From an uncultured Proteiniphilum sp. (GTDB lineage: Bacteria; Bacteroidota; Bacteroidia; Bacteroidales; Dysgonomonadaceae): 64,000 bases of DNA. Made by a program: the position numbers and the translations under genes. The stretch spans positions 62,001 to 126,000 of the forward strand of contig CAKMJT010000002.1 in NCBI GenBank assembly GCA_927407015.1, read 5' to 3'. Each line of letters starts with the position of its first letter. Within the stretch, counting starts at the first letter, position 1. Shown one piece after another: positions 56,915-64,000 of this stretch. The notes beneath the pieces were generated by a model. The model was not told the DNA's origin, ran no database searches, and worked only from the letters and a program-made list of their open reading frames with translations.

Positions 56915-57460
56915 TCAGATCATCTCCTTTTTTAATCTTCCGGAGAAATCCCATATGACGATGCCTGCTGTCACCGACACGTTGAGTGAGTGTTTGGTGC
57001 CATATTGCGGAATCTCGATACAACCGTCGGAAGCATCAATCACCGATTGTTGAACACCATGCACTTCGTGACCGAAGATCATGGCATATTTTTTGTTTTG
57101 CTCCAGGGTGAGTGATTCCAGCGAGAGGCTGTTCTCTGCCTGTTCTACCGAGTAAACCAAATACCCTTCCGCCTTTAGCGCTTCAACGGCTTTCAGGGTA
57201 TCCTCAAAATAGCGCCAATTGACCGCGTCCTCAGCCCCAAGGGCCGTTTTGTGCATCTCTGCGTTGGGCGGTGTCGCGGTGATGCCGCACAGGATGATCT
57301 CTTCCACCCGAAAAGCGTCCCCCGTGCGAAATACCGATCCGATGTTGTGCTGGCTGCGTACGTTGTCGAGTACCACTACCAGCGGCATCTTCTCCGCCTC
57401 CTGAAACTCCGCCACACTGATGCGGTTGAGTTCCTCCAGTTTGAGTTTTCTTCTTTTCAT
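56915..57460 (-). CDS. TrmH/SpoU-family RNA 2'-O-methyltransferase (short form)
   Basis: A 181-residue SPOUT methyltransferase without an N-terminal RNA-binding domain. Knot motifs are DNVRSQHNIGSVFRTGDAF, MIFGHEVHGVQQSVIDA and IPQYGTKHSLNVSVTAGIVIWDF. Its length and the HKTALGAEDAV segment point to the tRNA-directed TrmH/TrmL-like branch, but the modified nucleotide cannot be determined here. It is convergent with lpxH. Its leader carries copy 5 of the GCTGA-type repeat. Confidence 0.92.
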   Translation of the reverse strand: MKRRKLKLEELNRISVAEFQEAEKMPLVVVLDNVRSQHNIGSVFRTGDAFRVEEIILCGITATPPNAEMHKTALGAEDAVNWRYFEDTLKAVEALKAEGYLVYSVEQAENSLSLESLTLEQNKKYAMIFGHEVHGVQQSVIDASDGCIEIPQYGTKHSLNVSVTAGIVIWDFSGRLKKEMI

Positions 57461-57468
57461 TGATTTGT

Positions 57469-57569
57469 TATCAGCTTTCAGCAGTCAGCTTTTTAGAATT
57501 AAACTTTGTAAGTGCAACGGTTGGAGTTTAGCTCTCAGCTCTCTCAGTTTTCAGCTCTCAGTTTGAAGC
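57469..57569 (-). repeat. GCTGA-type leader repeat, copy 5 (upstream of the TrmH-type gene)
   Basis: Read on the minus strand it has GCTGAnn units, the shared core ACCGTTGCACTTACAAAGTT then AATTCTAAAAAGCTGA, and a second block of GCTGAAAGCTGAT. It ends 9 nt before the start codon. The core closely matches copy 4 in the trp operon, 21 kb away on the other strand. Confidence 0.8.
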
Positions 57570-57619
57570 ATACAAAAGTATAAACTTCCCAGCCTGCCAA
57601 CCAATCAATCCATATCCTA

Positions 57620-58345
57620 TTAAAAAACCGTGCGCACCACGAACCACAGATGGTGTAAAAAGGTTGAGAGCGCTCCGTAATGGTTGGTCATGATGCGGTA
57701 GCGTTCCTTCAGCGACGCTTTTCGGTTGGTAGTGGTCATCCCTTCATTCAGGTAGTTGATCAGCGTGAGTCGGGTATTGTGAATCAATGATGCTTTCTTC
57801 ATCATGCGGATACACCAATCGAAATCGGAAGAAAAACGGTACGACAGATCGTACGGTTCAAAGAGCTCTTTTTTGACGATAAATGCCTGATGACAAACCA
57901 CCATTCCTTGTTGAAAGCTTTTCCAGGTGAGTATTTCCGGTGCCTTCAGCCGTCGCATGGAAAGAAAGACCCCTCTTTCATCCACGATGGCCGTTTCACC
58001 GTAGATAATATCGGGAGCGTTTTCGGGTTCCACAGTATGCATCATCTTTTCCACACTGTCGGGTGCGAAAAAAGTATCCCCCGCGTTCAGGAAGCAGAGA
58101 TAGTCGCCTGAAGCCAGCCCGGCCGCTTTATTCATGGCGTCGTAGAGCCCTTTGTCCGTTTCGCTCACCCAGACCATCTTCTCATGCGCATACTGACGGA
58201 TAAGCGCTACCGTGTTGTCTTTCGATTCCCCATCCACAATCAGATGCTCGATATGAGGGTATGTCTGCTCCCTGACGCTCTTCAGCGTCCTCTCCAGTGT
58301 GTGGGCGGCATTATAGGTGACAGTGATGACGGATATTGATTTCAT
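57620..58345 (-). CDS. Family 2 glycosyltransferase
   Basis: A 241-residue GT-A fold transferase. The N-terminal nucleotide-sugar-binding region reads SISVITVTYNAAHTLERTL and IEHLIVDGESKDNTV, and the metal-binding DxD-like element is FLNAGDTFFAPD. The middle has SDFDWCIRMMK, which holds the likely catalytic acid. It resembles WcaE/WcaA-like enzymes that add hexoses to surface polysaccharide. The start at 58345 overlaps the methyltransferase stop by 4 nt (ATGA). The longer in-frame ORF to 58471 lies inside that neighbour and is rejected. Confidence 0.93.
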   Translation of the reverse strand: MKSISVITVTYNAAHTLERTLKSVREQTYPHIEHLIVDGESKDNTVALIRQYAHEKMVWVSETDKGLYDAMNKAAGLASGDYLCFLNAGDTFFAPDSVEKMMHTVEPENAPDIIYGETAIVDERGVFLSMRRLKAPEILTWKSFQQGMVVCHQAFIVKKELFEPYDLSYRFSSDFDWCIRMMKKASLIHNTRLTLINYLNEGMTTTNRKASLKERYRIMTNHYGALSTFLHHLWFVVRTVF

Positions 58346-59064
58346 TTGCGGGCGTATATGGCGATGAAGGGTGATAACATCCTGCCCCGGAAGGGAAACA
58401 GTTTGATGGCGTAGCTCAATGCCTTCACCCATTTTCGCAGGCTTTTGTTTTCGGGTTTCGGCTCCAGCCATACCATGGGTTTACCAATGTATTCCACTGA
58501 CACATCCCGAAGGTTGAATGTCTGCATGATCTCTTTCAGGTAGGGTATTTCCATCGATTTCAGGTTGTGTGCTTCGAGGTTCTCCCGGTCCAGACTCCCC
58601 TGTATCATTCCGTTCAGGCCCAGAAAATTGGGAATGAGGATCAGCAGTTGACCGCCATCCGACAGCAGATCGACATGTCTTTTAATCACATCAGTTGTGT
58701 CTTCAAAATGCTCGATAAATCCCGAGGAAAAGACCACATCATATCTTCTCTCCGGTGTAAAGGAGAAAAAATCGGTGTGAATACACTGGATGCTGTTTTC
58801 CGGCAATCCATTGATCTTCTCGAAATTGCGTATAATGTCCCTGTTCATGTGAAAATCCAGCACGGTCACATCGGTGATGCCGTGTTTGTAAAACCAGGCT
58901 GCGAACACACCGGGAAACCCGCCGATATCAATGAGGCTCTTTCCCTGGCTCAACTGCTGCATAAATGGTTGAAAAACCACCTTGCCGGGAATCTTATCGT
59001 ACCTGTAATGGGCCCAGTACTCATCCCAGTGGGCCTGGTCGGTGATGTTGTTATTCGTTTGCAT
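58342..59064 (-). CDS. SAM-dependent class I methyltransferase
   Basis: A 240-residue methyltransferase. The SAM-binding glycine loop is LIDIGGFPGVFAAWFY, the following acidic residue is in VTVLDFHMN, and motif IV is VVFSSGFIEHFEDT, with the post-motif LSDGGQLLILIPN. It sits between glycosyltransferases with 4-nt and about 14-nt overlaps, so it probably methylates a sugar in the surface glycan or its carrier. An ATG at 59088 is an alternative start with a larger overlap. Confidence 0.9.
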   Translation of the reverse strand: MQTNNNITDQAHWDEYWAHYRYDKIPGKVVFQPFMQQLSQGKSLIDIGGFPGVFAAWFYKHGITDVTVLDFHMNRDIIRNFEKINGLPENSIQCIHTDFFSFTPERRYDVVFSSGFIEHFEDTTDVIKRHVDLLSDGGQLLILIPNFLGLNGMIQGSLDRENLEAHNLKSMEIPYLKEIMQTFNLRDVSVEYIGKPMVWLEPKPENKSLRKWVKALSYAIKLFPFRGRMLSPFIAIYARK

Positions 59065-60283
59065 AGAGTTGTATGTAACGTTGTGCAATTATTTCCTGAC
59101 GGTATTCCGACAACACTTTACGGCGTGCTTCCGAAGAAAGCAGCCCTGCATCATTCCCGTACAATATCCGGAGAATGCCTTCTGCCAGGTCATCGGCATC
59201 TCTGTACGCCGCCACGTAACCGTTTGAACCGTGCGAGATCATCTCGGGGATGCCACCGGTATGAAACCCGACACAGGGTGTGCCGCAGGCCATCGCCTCC
59301 ATGATGGTATTGGGCAGGTTCTCCTGCAGTGAGGGCGTCACGAACAGGTCGGCAGCATTGTAGACGCCGGGCATATCCTGCGGCGCTACATATCCCAGAC
59401 TCCTCGCAGGTAGCGAGAGGCGTTTCCCCGCCTCCTCCCCTTCGTTGCCGGCAATCAAAAAGAGGATATCGTCGTGTTGCTGCGCCATGATGCGGCTCGC
59501 TTCCGCCAGATAATCCATCCCCTTGCGCGGATCAGAAGCCTTTACGGCCGCAAAGAGCACTATTTTTTTATCCTCCGGCAGATTCAGCCGGTGGCGTGCC
59601 TCTCTTTTATCCATGGGAATATAGACAGTGGTGTTTATGGGGTTGGGAATGGAGACTACCTGATGACCTGCCGTGAGCGGACTTTTTGTTGCCAGCTCCC
59701 TGAGCCAGTTGCTGCAGGCAACGAAAGTGATCCTTCCCCTGGTATAGACAGCCTGCTTTGAAAGAAACAGCTGATGTGACAGGTCGTTGCGTGAAGGTGT
59801 CCTGAGCCAGGGACATTCCCCGCATGATCTTTCATAGCGGGTACACCCGGCAGCATGATGACAGATACCGGTGAAGGGCCACATGTCGTGCATCGTCCAG
59901 ACAATTTTCCTGCCGGAGGCAATGATGCGGCCGATTTCATCCAGGGAGAGCATCCCCTGGTTGATCCAGTGCAGGTGAACCACATCGGCCTCCCTGAATG
60001 CGGGCAGATCAGTAATAGAGAGACCCCTGTTGGCGATGGAGATATCAAACAGGTATTGTTTCGTGAATCCATTGCGGAGAAAGATGACACCCCGTTCCAA
60101 GTAGAAGTTAAGCCTGTTCTGCAGCTTGCCGCCGGCAGTGATGACACCCGGGTGATCGGCTTGTTTATCGCGCACGAGCATCTTCACGTTCTCTCCTTCC
60201 CGAAGCAGCGCGTTCATCAGTCGGAAGGCAGCAATGGCTGCTCCCCCGTGCATATCGGATGTGTTGACGATGAGGATGTTCAT
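59051..60283 (-). CDS. Family 4 glycosyltransferase with a Cys-rich insert
   Basis: A 410-residue GT-B enzyme. The N-terminal acceptor domain has NTSDMHGGAAIAAFRLMNALL and a cysteine-rich insert (CHHAAGCTRYERSCGECPWL, about 142-161), typical of WcaC-like transferases. The C-terminal donor domain has LFAAVKASDPRKGMDYL, SLGYVAPQDMPGVYNAADLF and the EX7E-type region SLQENLPNTIMEAMACG. It should extend a surface polysaccharide from a nucleotide sugar. It overlaps both neighbours by a few bases, showing tight cotranslation in the cluster. Confidence 0.94.
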   Translation of the reverse strand: MNILIVNTSDMHGGAAIAAFRLMNALLREGENVKMLVRDKQADHPGVITAGGKLQNRLNFYLERGVIFLRNGFTKQYLFDISIANRGLSITDLPAFREADVVHLHWINQGMLSLDEIGRIIASGRKIVWTMHDMWPFTGICHHAAGCTRYERSCGECPWLRTPSRNDLSHQLFLSKQAVYTRGRITFVACSNWLRELATKSPLTAGHQVVSIPNPINTTVYIPMDKREARHRLNLPEDKKIVLFAAVKASDPRKGMDYLAEASRIMAQQHDDILFLIAGNEGEEAGKRLSLPARSLGYVAPQDMPGVYNAADLFVTPSLQENLPNTIMEAMACGTPCVGFHTGGIPEMISHGSNGYVAAYRDADDLAEGILRILYGNDAGLLSSEARRKVLSEYRQEIIAQRYIQLYANE

Positions 60284-61485
60284 AAAATAATTTTTCGAAA
60301 GGCATCCAGATAGCGGTCGCTGACGCTCTCCAGGTTGATCCTTTCTTGAATCACGCGGAGAGAAGCTTCACCCATTCGCTCTCTCAGTGCAGGGTCTCTG
60401 AGTAAGAGGGATATTTTTTCAGACAGGTCATCCGCATTGTTTTCCCGGAAGAAGAGGCCGTTACCATTGTGGGTAACCAGATCGCGTTCAGTACCGTCGC
60501 AGACAGAACAGATCACCGGCAAGCCGTAAGCCATCGCATCGTTGATGGACAGCCCGCCCATACCCGCCAGCACGTAGACAGATGATACGCTCAGGTAGGC
60601 GCCGATTGTCTTTGGGTCGTACACCCCGCCGGTAAAGACTACCCTTTCCGTGATACCCAGTGCCATTGCCTGTCTTCCGAGGGGTTCTCTTTCAGGTCCG
60701 TCACCCACCACCACCAGTTCAGCGTCGGGAAACTCATTTAAAACCTTTGCAAAAGCATCCATCAGTAAATCAACTCTTTTCCATTTAACCAGCCGTCCAA
60801 TATGAATAATTCTGCGGCTGTTTTCAGGGAGGATGGGAGGCTCCTGCAGGAGCAGTTGTTTTTCGTGCAACAGGGCTTCACTGTTACCGGTATTGTAAGT
60901 GACGAAGACCCGCTCCTCACGGATACCGTAGGTGGGCATGATGGTTCTCCCCAGCGATGCATAGGCCAAAGCGCCATCGGCCCTGGCATAACAATATCTT
61001 CTTATCTGCATGGTGGCCCACTGCCTGATAAGGAAGGGAAGCCCCCTGCTTAGCAGTTTCATATCCTCGTTGTACATCGGGTGTTCCCTGAAGTAGGCAC
61101 GTATCTTTCCGTACGGTGGCACCTGGAACGGGATCTCGCGGATCACAAAACGGACTCCGTTTTGATGGAGTGCCTTCCGGAGCCTGCGGTATTTGAAGAA
61201 CTGCAGAAAGTAAGGCCAGCCGGCGACAAGGATGTCGGGCTGTTCTCTTTCAATGATTTCCGGCAGATCGGGGAAATAATTCTTGCCGAAAAGTGTTTTT
61301 TGCTCCCTGCTGTCGATGATCGTGTATGCTGCCTGTCTTTCATCAATCACTTTCACCCCTTTGCCCAGCACCTTACTCCTGCCTGCAGGGATCACTGCGA
61401 CGATCTCCGCATTCTTTTCGACCAGCCTGTTGAGCATCGCGTTCGCATAGGGGGGAATACCGCCGAAGACAAAGAGTATTTTCAT
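60280..61485 (-). CDS. Family 4 glycosyltransferase
   Basis: A 401-residue GT-B transferase. It opens with KILFVFGGIPPYANAMLNRL. A donor-binding C-terminal half contains RIIHIGRLVKWKRVDLLMDAF, ELVVVGDGPEREPLGRQ, the loop VVFTGGVYDPKTIGAYLSVS and NDAMAYGLPVICS. It is the first gene of the four-gene glycosyltransferase run 61485-57620, all on the minus strand. The next gene overlaps it by 4 nt. The sugar and acceptor cannot be assigned. Confidence 0.93.
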   Translation of the reverse strand: MKILFVFGGIPPYANAMLNRLVEKNAEIVAVIPAGRSKVLGKGVKVIDERQAAYTIIDSREQKTLFGKNYFPDLPEIIEREQPDILVAGWPYFLQFFKYRRLRKALHQNGVRFVIREIPFQVPPYGKIRAYFREHPMYNEDMKLLSRGLPFLIRQWATMQIRRYCYARADGALAYASLGRTIMPTYGIREERVFVTYNTGNSEALLHEKQLLLQEPPILPENSRRIIHIGRLVKWKRVDLLMDAFAKVLNEFPDAELVVVGDGPEREPLGRQAMALGITERVVFTGGVYDPKTIGAYLSVSSVYVLAGMGGLSINDAMAYGLPVICSVCDGTERDLVTHNGNGLFFRENNADDLSEKISLLLRDPALRERMGEASLRVIQERINLESVSDRYLDAFRKIIL

Positions 61486-62310
61486 TCAGAACTCTGTTTT
61501 TTCCGATAGGATATTTCTCTGCAGTACATGCAGCGCCACATGCTGACCCACTTCAATCCCCTTCCGTGAAAGATGATCCTTTATCGTGTTGTAGGCCAGC
61601 TCGGGGTTATTGTTGTCGCCGCTCAGATGGCAGAGCCATATATTACGCAGATCGGTGGTGTAGTTGTTTGCCAGGAACTCAGCTGTCTGCCGGTTGCTCA
61701 GGTGTCCGTTGCCGGAGGTGATCCTGCGTTTCAGGTGATAGGGGTAACGTCCGTTTTGCAACAGTTCCTCGTCATAATTGCTCTCGATGACCAGGTGGTT
61801 CGCCTTGCCGATAAAATAGGCCACCTCATCGGTGATGGTGCCCACATCGGTTGCCAGCGTCATTCTCTGACCGTCGAACTCGAAGAAATAGCCCGCGTTG
61901 TCGTTGCTGTCATGTGGCACGTCGAATGCCGTAATGCGAAAATCTTCAATCTGAAAAGGGACTCCTTTCTCGATATATTTGGTGGAGCCGTTGAGGTTGT
62001 TGTGTATCATCGGGCAGTTGGCAATGCCGCGGTGCACCTCGCGGGTGGCATAGACGGGGATATGCATTTTCTCTCCCAGATAACCGGCCGATTTAATGTG
62101 GTCGTAATGATCGTGCGTGATCAGGATGGCCATGATGGAGGATAGCTCTATGCCGTGTTCGGCAAGTCGTTTCCTGATCACACGGGGGCCAAGGCCGGCA
62201 TCGACCAGGATGCCGTAGTGCGCGTTGCCCAGGTAGTAACAGTTACCGCAACTGCCACTGCTGAGGCTGAAGAAGGAGATGCGGTCCGCCGGAAATAGTT
62301 TGTATTGCAT
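61486..62310 (-). CDS. MBL-fold metallo-hydrolase (YycJ/WalJ-like)
   Basis: A 274-residue metallo-beta-lactamase-fold protein. The metal-binding HxHxDH motif is in AILITHDHYDHIKSAGYLG, and other ligands are the Asp in LATDVGTITDEV and the His in IWLCHLSGDNNNPELA. The start FFSLSSGSCGNCYYLG matches the YycJ/WalJ group of putative exonucleases. It begins 67 nt after the DPP-IV-type stop, and its stop abuts the start of the glycosyltransferase run. A -7-like box (TATCTTTG on the minus strand, 62326-62319) lies 9 nt before its start, which leaves almost no leader. Confidence 0.92.
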   Translation of the reverse strand: MQYKLFPADRISFFSLSSGSCGNCYYLGNAHYGILVDAGLGPRVIRKRLAEHGIELSSIMAILITHDHYDHIKSAGYLGEKMHIPVYATREVHRGIANCPMIHNNLNGSTKYIEKGVPFQIEDFRITAFDVPHDSNDNAGYFFEFDGQRMTLATDVGTITDEVAYFIGKANHLVIESNYDEELLQNGRYPYHLKRRITSGNGHLSNRQTAEFLANNYTTDLRNIWLCHLSGDNNNPELAYNTIKDHLSRKGIEVGQHVALHVLQRNILSEKTEF

Positions 62311-62377
62311 AGTGAATGCAAAGATAATAAGATTTTAGGATTTTCGGGGGAGAACGCTAATCTCCTCACCCCCGTCC

Positions 62378-64000
62378 TCACTCCTTCCGGATGAAATCCT
62401 CAAAATAACGGGTGATATGTTCATGCAGATGTACCCTGTCGTGCCCTGTCATATTGTGTCCGTGTCCCGGATAGAGGAAGAGGTCGGGATGTGTCCCTGC
62501 CCCGATACTCGCTTTCAGAAACTGCAGCGTGTGTTGCATCACCACGGTGGGGTCCTCATCGCCGTGGATAATGAGCAGGCGCGACTGCAGGCGGTCCGCC
62601 TTGTTCAGCAGGCTGCTCTCCTCATACCCTTCGGGGTTCTCCTGCGGCGTGTCCATATATCGTTCACCGTACATCACCTCATAATATTTCCAGTCGATGA
62701 CGGGTCCGCCAGCCACACCCACCCTGAATACACCGGGGTAACGCAGCAGCATGTTGATGGTCATAAACCCGCCGTAGCTCCAGCCGTGGATACCCATCCG
62801 TTCACTGTCGACATAGGGCAGTGACTTAAGGAACTCCACACCCCTCATCTGGTCTTCGGCTTCCACCACCCCCAGACGGCGATGGGTGACCTGCTCGAAG
62901 GCGGAACCTCTGTAGGATGTACCCCGGTTATCCATCACGAAGACAATATATCCTTTCTGGGCCATATAGGTCTCCCAGCCCCCCGAGCCGTAGCGCCAGC
63001 GGTTGCTCACCATCTGTGAATGGGGCCCGCCATAGACGTAGACGGCCACCGGGTATTTCTTCAACGCATCGAAAACGGCCGGTTTAATCAGACGGTAGTA
63101 GAGGTCGGTCACCTTGTCCGCCGCCTTCACCCTGCCGAGCTCAACCGTAGGCATATTGTTCCCCCCGAACGGGTTTTCAGCCCGCGAGAGGAGGGTGGCC
63201 TTGCCGCTGCTGGTATCTATCAGGTCGATCCTCCCCGGGTTGTCGTGCGCGGTATAGCGGTCGGTCAGATACCTGCCCGATGCACTCAGCATGGCGGTAT
63301 GCATCCCCGGCAGGGTGTTATGCTGCGTAATCCTGCCGCTCTTCAATGCCACACTGCAAATGTGACGATCCAGCGGCGAGGGAAGGGTAGAGATGAAGTA
63401 GAGATGCTCCCCCTTCTCGTCGAATCCGGTCACTTCAGTCACCTCCCAGGTACCGTCCGTCAGCTGTTTGAGCATCTTCCCCGTGATATCGTAGAGGTAG
63501 AGATGATTGTAGCCGTTGCGCCTGCTCTGCCAGATAAACTGTTCCTCGTTTCCTTTCACGAAGAGCACGGGGTTCTCAGGCTCCACATAGGCAGAGTGAT
63601 TCTCTTCGAAGAGAGTTTGGTCGAAATGCCCCGTTGAGGCATCGTACCGGTTGAGCTGCATCCTGTTTTGTGCCCTGTTGAGTTCGGCAACGTATACCGA
63701 CTTCCCGTCGGGGCTCCACGCTATGTTGGTGAGATAGTGATCGTCCGGTTCTCCTGTTTTCAGCCAGATAGTCTCTTTCGTCGTCGTGTCGAAAACACCG
63801 ATGGTGACGCGGTGGCTGGTCATTCCCGCCATCGGGTACTTGCTGTTCTTCACATTGGCAACCCTTGCCGACACGTCCACCAGCGGGTAATCGCTCACCA
63901 TGGTCTCGTCCATCCGGTAGAATGCCATTTTCCTGCCGGAGGGCGACCAGAAGATGCCGCCGTTGATGCCGAACTCGTTTCGGTGAACCGCTTGTCCGTA
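62378..64000 (-). CDS. Dipeptidyl-peptidase IV-type S9 peptidase (N-terminus beyond window)
   Basis: The frame is open from 64000 to the stop at 62378, giving at least 540 residues; the N-terminal signal and first propeller blades lie beyond the right edge. Visible are propeller repeats (IAWSPDGKSVYVAELNRAQN), then the catalytic domain with YVYGGPHSQMV, the nucleophile in GIHGWSYGGFMTIN, the Asp in LLIIHGDEDPTVV and the His in LFLYPGHGHNM. This is the DPP-IV/S9B type, which removes Xaa-Pro or similar dipeptides from oligopeptides in the periplasm. It is the second S9 peptidase in the window. Confidence 0.95.
   Translation of the reverse strand, partial: YGQAVHRNEFGINGGIFWSPSGRKMAFYRMDETMVSDYPLVDVSARVANVKNSKYPMAGMTSHRVTIGVFDTTTKETIWLKTGEPDDHYLTNIAWSPDGKSVYVAELNRAQNRMQLNRYDASTGHFDQTLFEENHSAYVEPENPVLFVKGNEEQFIWQSRRNGYNHLYLYDITGKMLKQLTDGTWEVTEVTGFDEKGEHLYFISTLPSPLDRHICSVALKSGRITQHNTLPGMHTAMLSASGRYLTDRYTAHDNPGRIDLIDTSSGKATLLSRAENPFGGNNMPTVELGRVKAADKVTDLYYRLIKPAVFDALKKYPVAVYVYGGPHSQMVSNRWRYGSGGWETYMAQKGYIVFVMDNRGTSYRGSAFEQVTHRRLGVVEAEDQMRGVEFLKSLPYVDSERMGIHGWSYGGFMTINMLLRYPGVFRVGVAGGPVIDWKYYEVMYGERYMDTPQENPEGYEESSLLNKADRLQSRLLIIHGDEDPTVVMQHTLQFLKASIGAGTHPDLFLYPGHGHNMTGHDRVHLHEHITRYFEDFIRKE

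Overview
The window comes from a member of the Bacteroidales, most likely the Dysgonomonadaceae/Porphyromonadaceae neighbourhood (a Proteiniphilum- or Petrimonas-like organism). This is inferred from gene families, not from a marker-gene comparison. The evidence is a SusC/SusD pair with a FecR/ECF-sigma switch, two type IX secretion genes (porX, porW), trp genes in the order B-E-G-D-C-F-A, DUF5020, DUF6146 and DUF6249 proteins, and promoters of the Bacteroidetes type (TTG, about 20 nt, then TAnnTTTG). Two large S9 peptidases and a citrulline/ornithine pair suit a peptide- and amino-acid-fermenting lifestyle. I saw no rRNA, tRNA, insertion sequence, prophage or CRISPR array.

Layout. 1-4.8 kb (minus): an ECF sigma factor with a DUF6249 membrane protein, the MscL channel, then citrulline hydrolase, ornithine aminotransferase and a DUF1080 lipoprotein. 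5-15.97 kb (plus): porX, tsaE, a TPR protein, thrS-infC / rpmI-rplT, a GH43 lipoprotein, a flavin-binding protein, a periplasmic thioredoxin and a TrmH-type methyltransferase. 16-23.8 kb (minus): a glycan-uptake locus (ECF sigma, FecR, SusC with a signalling domain, SusD, GH16). 23.9-30.6 kb: an S9 peptidase, a copper ATPase, a DUF6146 lipoprotein, a small HMA metallochaperone and a small membrane protein. 30.66-37.8 kb: the complete trp operon behind a leader peptide and attenuator. 37.9-50 kb: an EamA transporter, an oxidoreductase, rdgB, porW, a decayed fructokinase gene, a thioredoxin, a metal ABC permease with a Cys-rich partner, aroA, a sodium symporter and cysS. 50-57.5 kb: DUF5020 protein with a purine permease, GT39 with GtrA, efp, radC, a DUF59 protein, lpxH and a tRNA/rRNA methyltransferase. 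57.6-64 kb (minus): a surface-polysaccharide cluster (GT2, methyltransferase, two GT4), an MBL-fold hydrolase and a DPP-IV-type peptidase running off the right edge.

Most notable signals. First, a classic-looking trp attenuator precedes trpB. It has a promoter, a 19-codon ORF with tandem Trp codons, an intrinsic terminator, and a segment at the leader stop codon that can pair with the terminator's 3' arm. Second, a family of degenerate, 7-nt-based repeats (GCTGAnn/GCTTAnn) occurs five times. Each copy lies just upstream of a start codon, reads in the coding direction, and three of the five are inside the trp operon. I did not recognise this family. Third, a truncated, frameshifted PfkB-type kinase remnant lies between porW and a thioredoxin gene.

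Working together: the GH16/SusCD locus appears to sense and import an oligosaccharide through a SusC-FecR-sigma relay. PorX and PorW show that the cell has type IX secretion. The trp block makes tryptophan from chorismate, whose precursor enzyme AroA is also in the window. CtlX and RocD convert citrulline to glutamate semialdehyde through ornithine.
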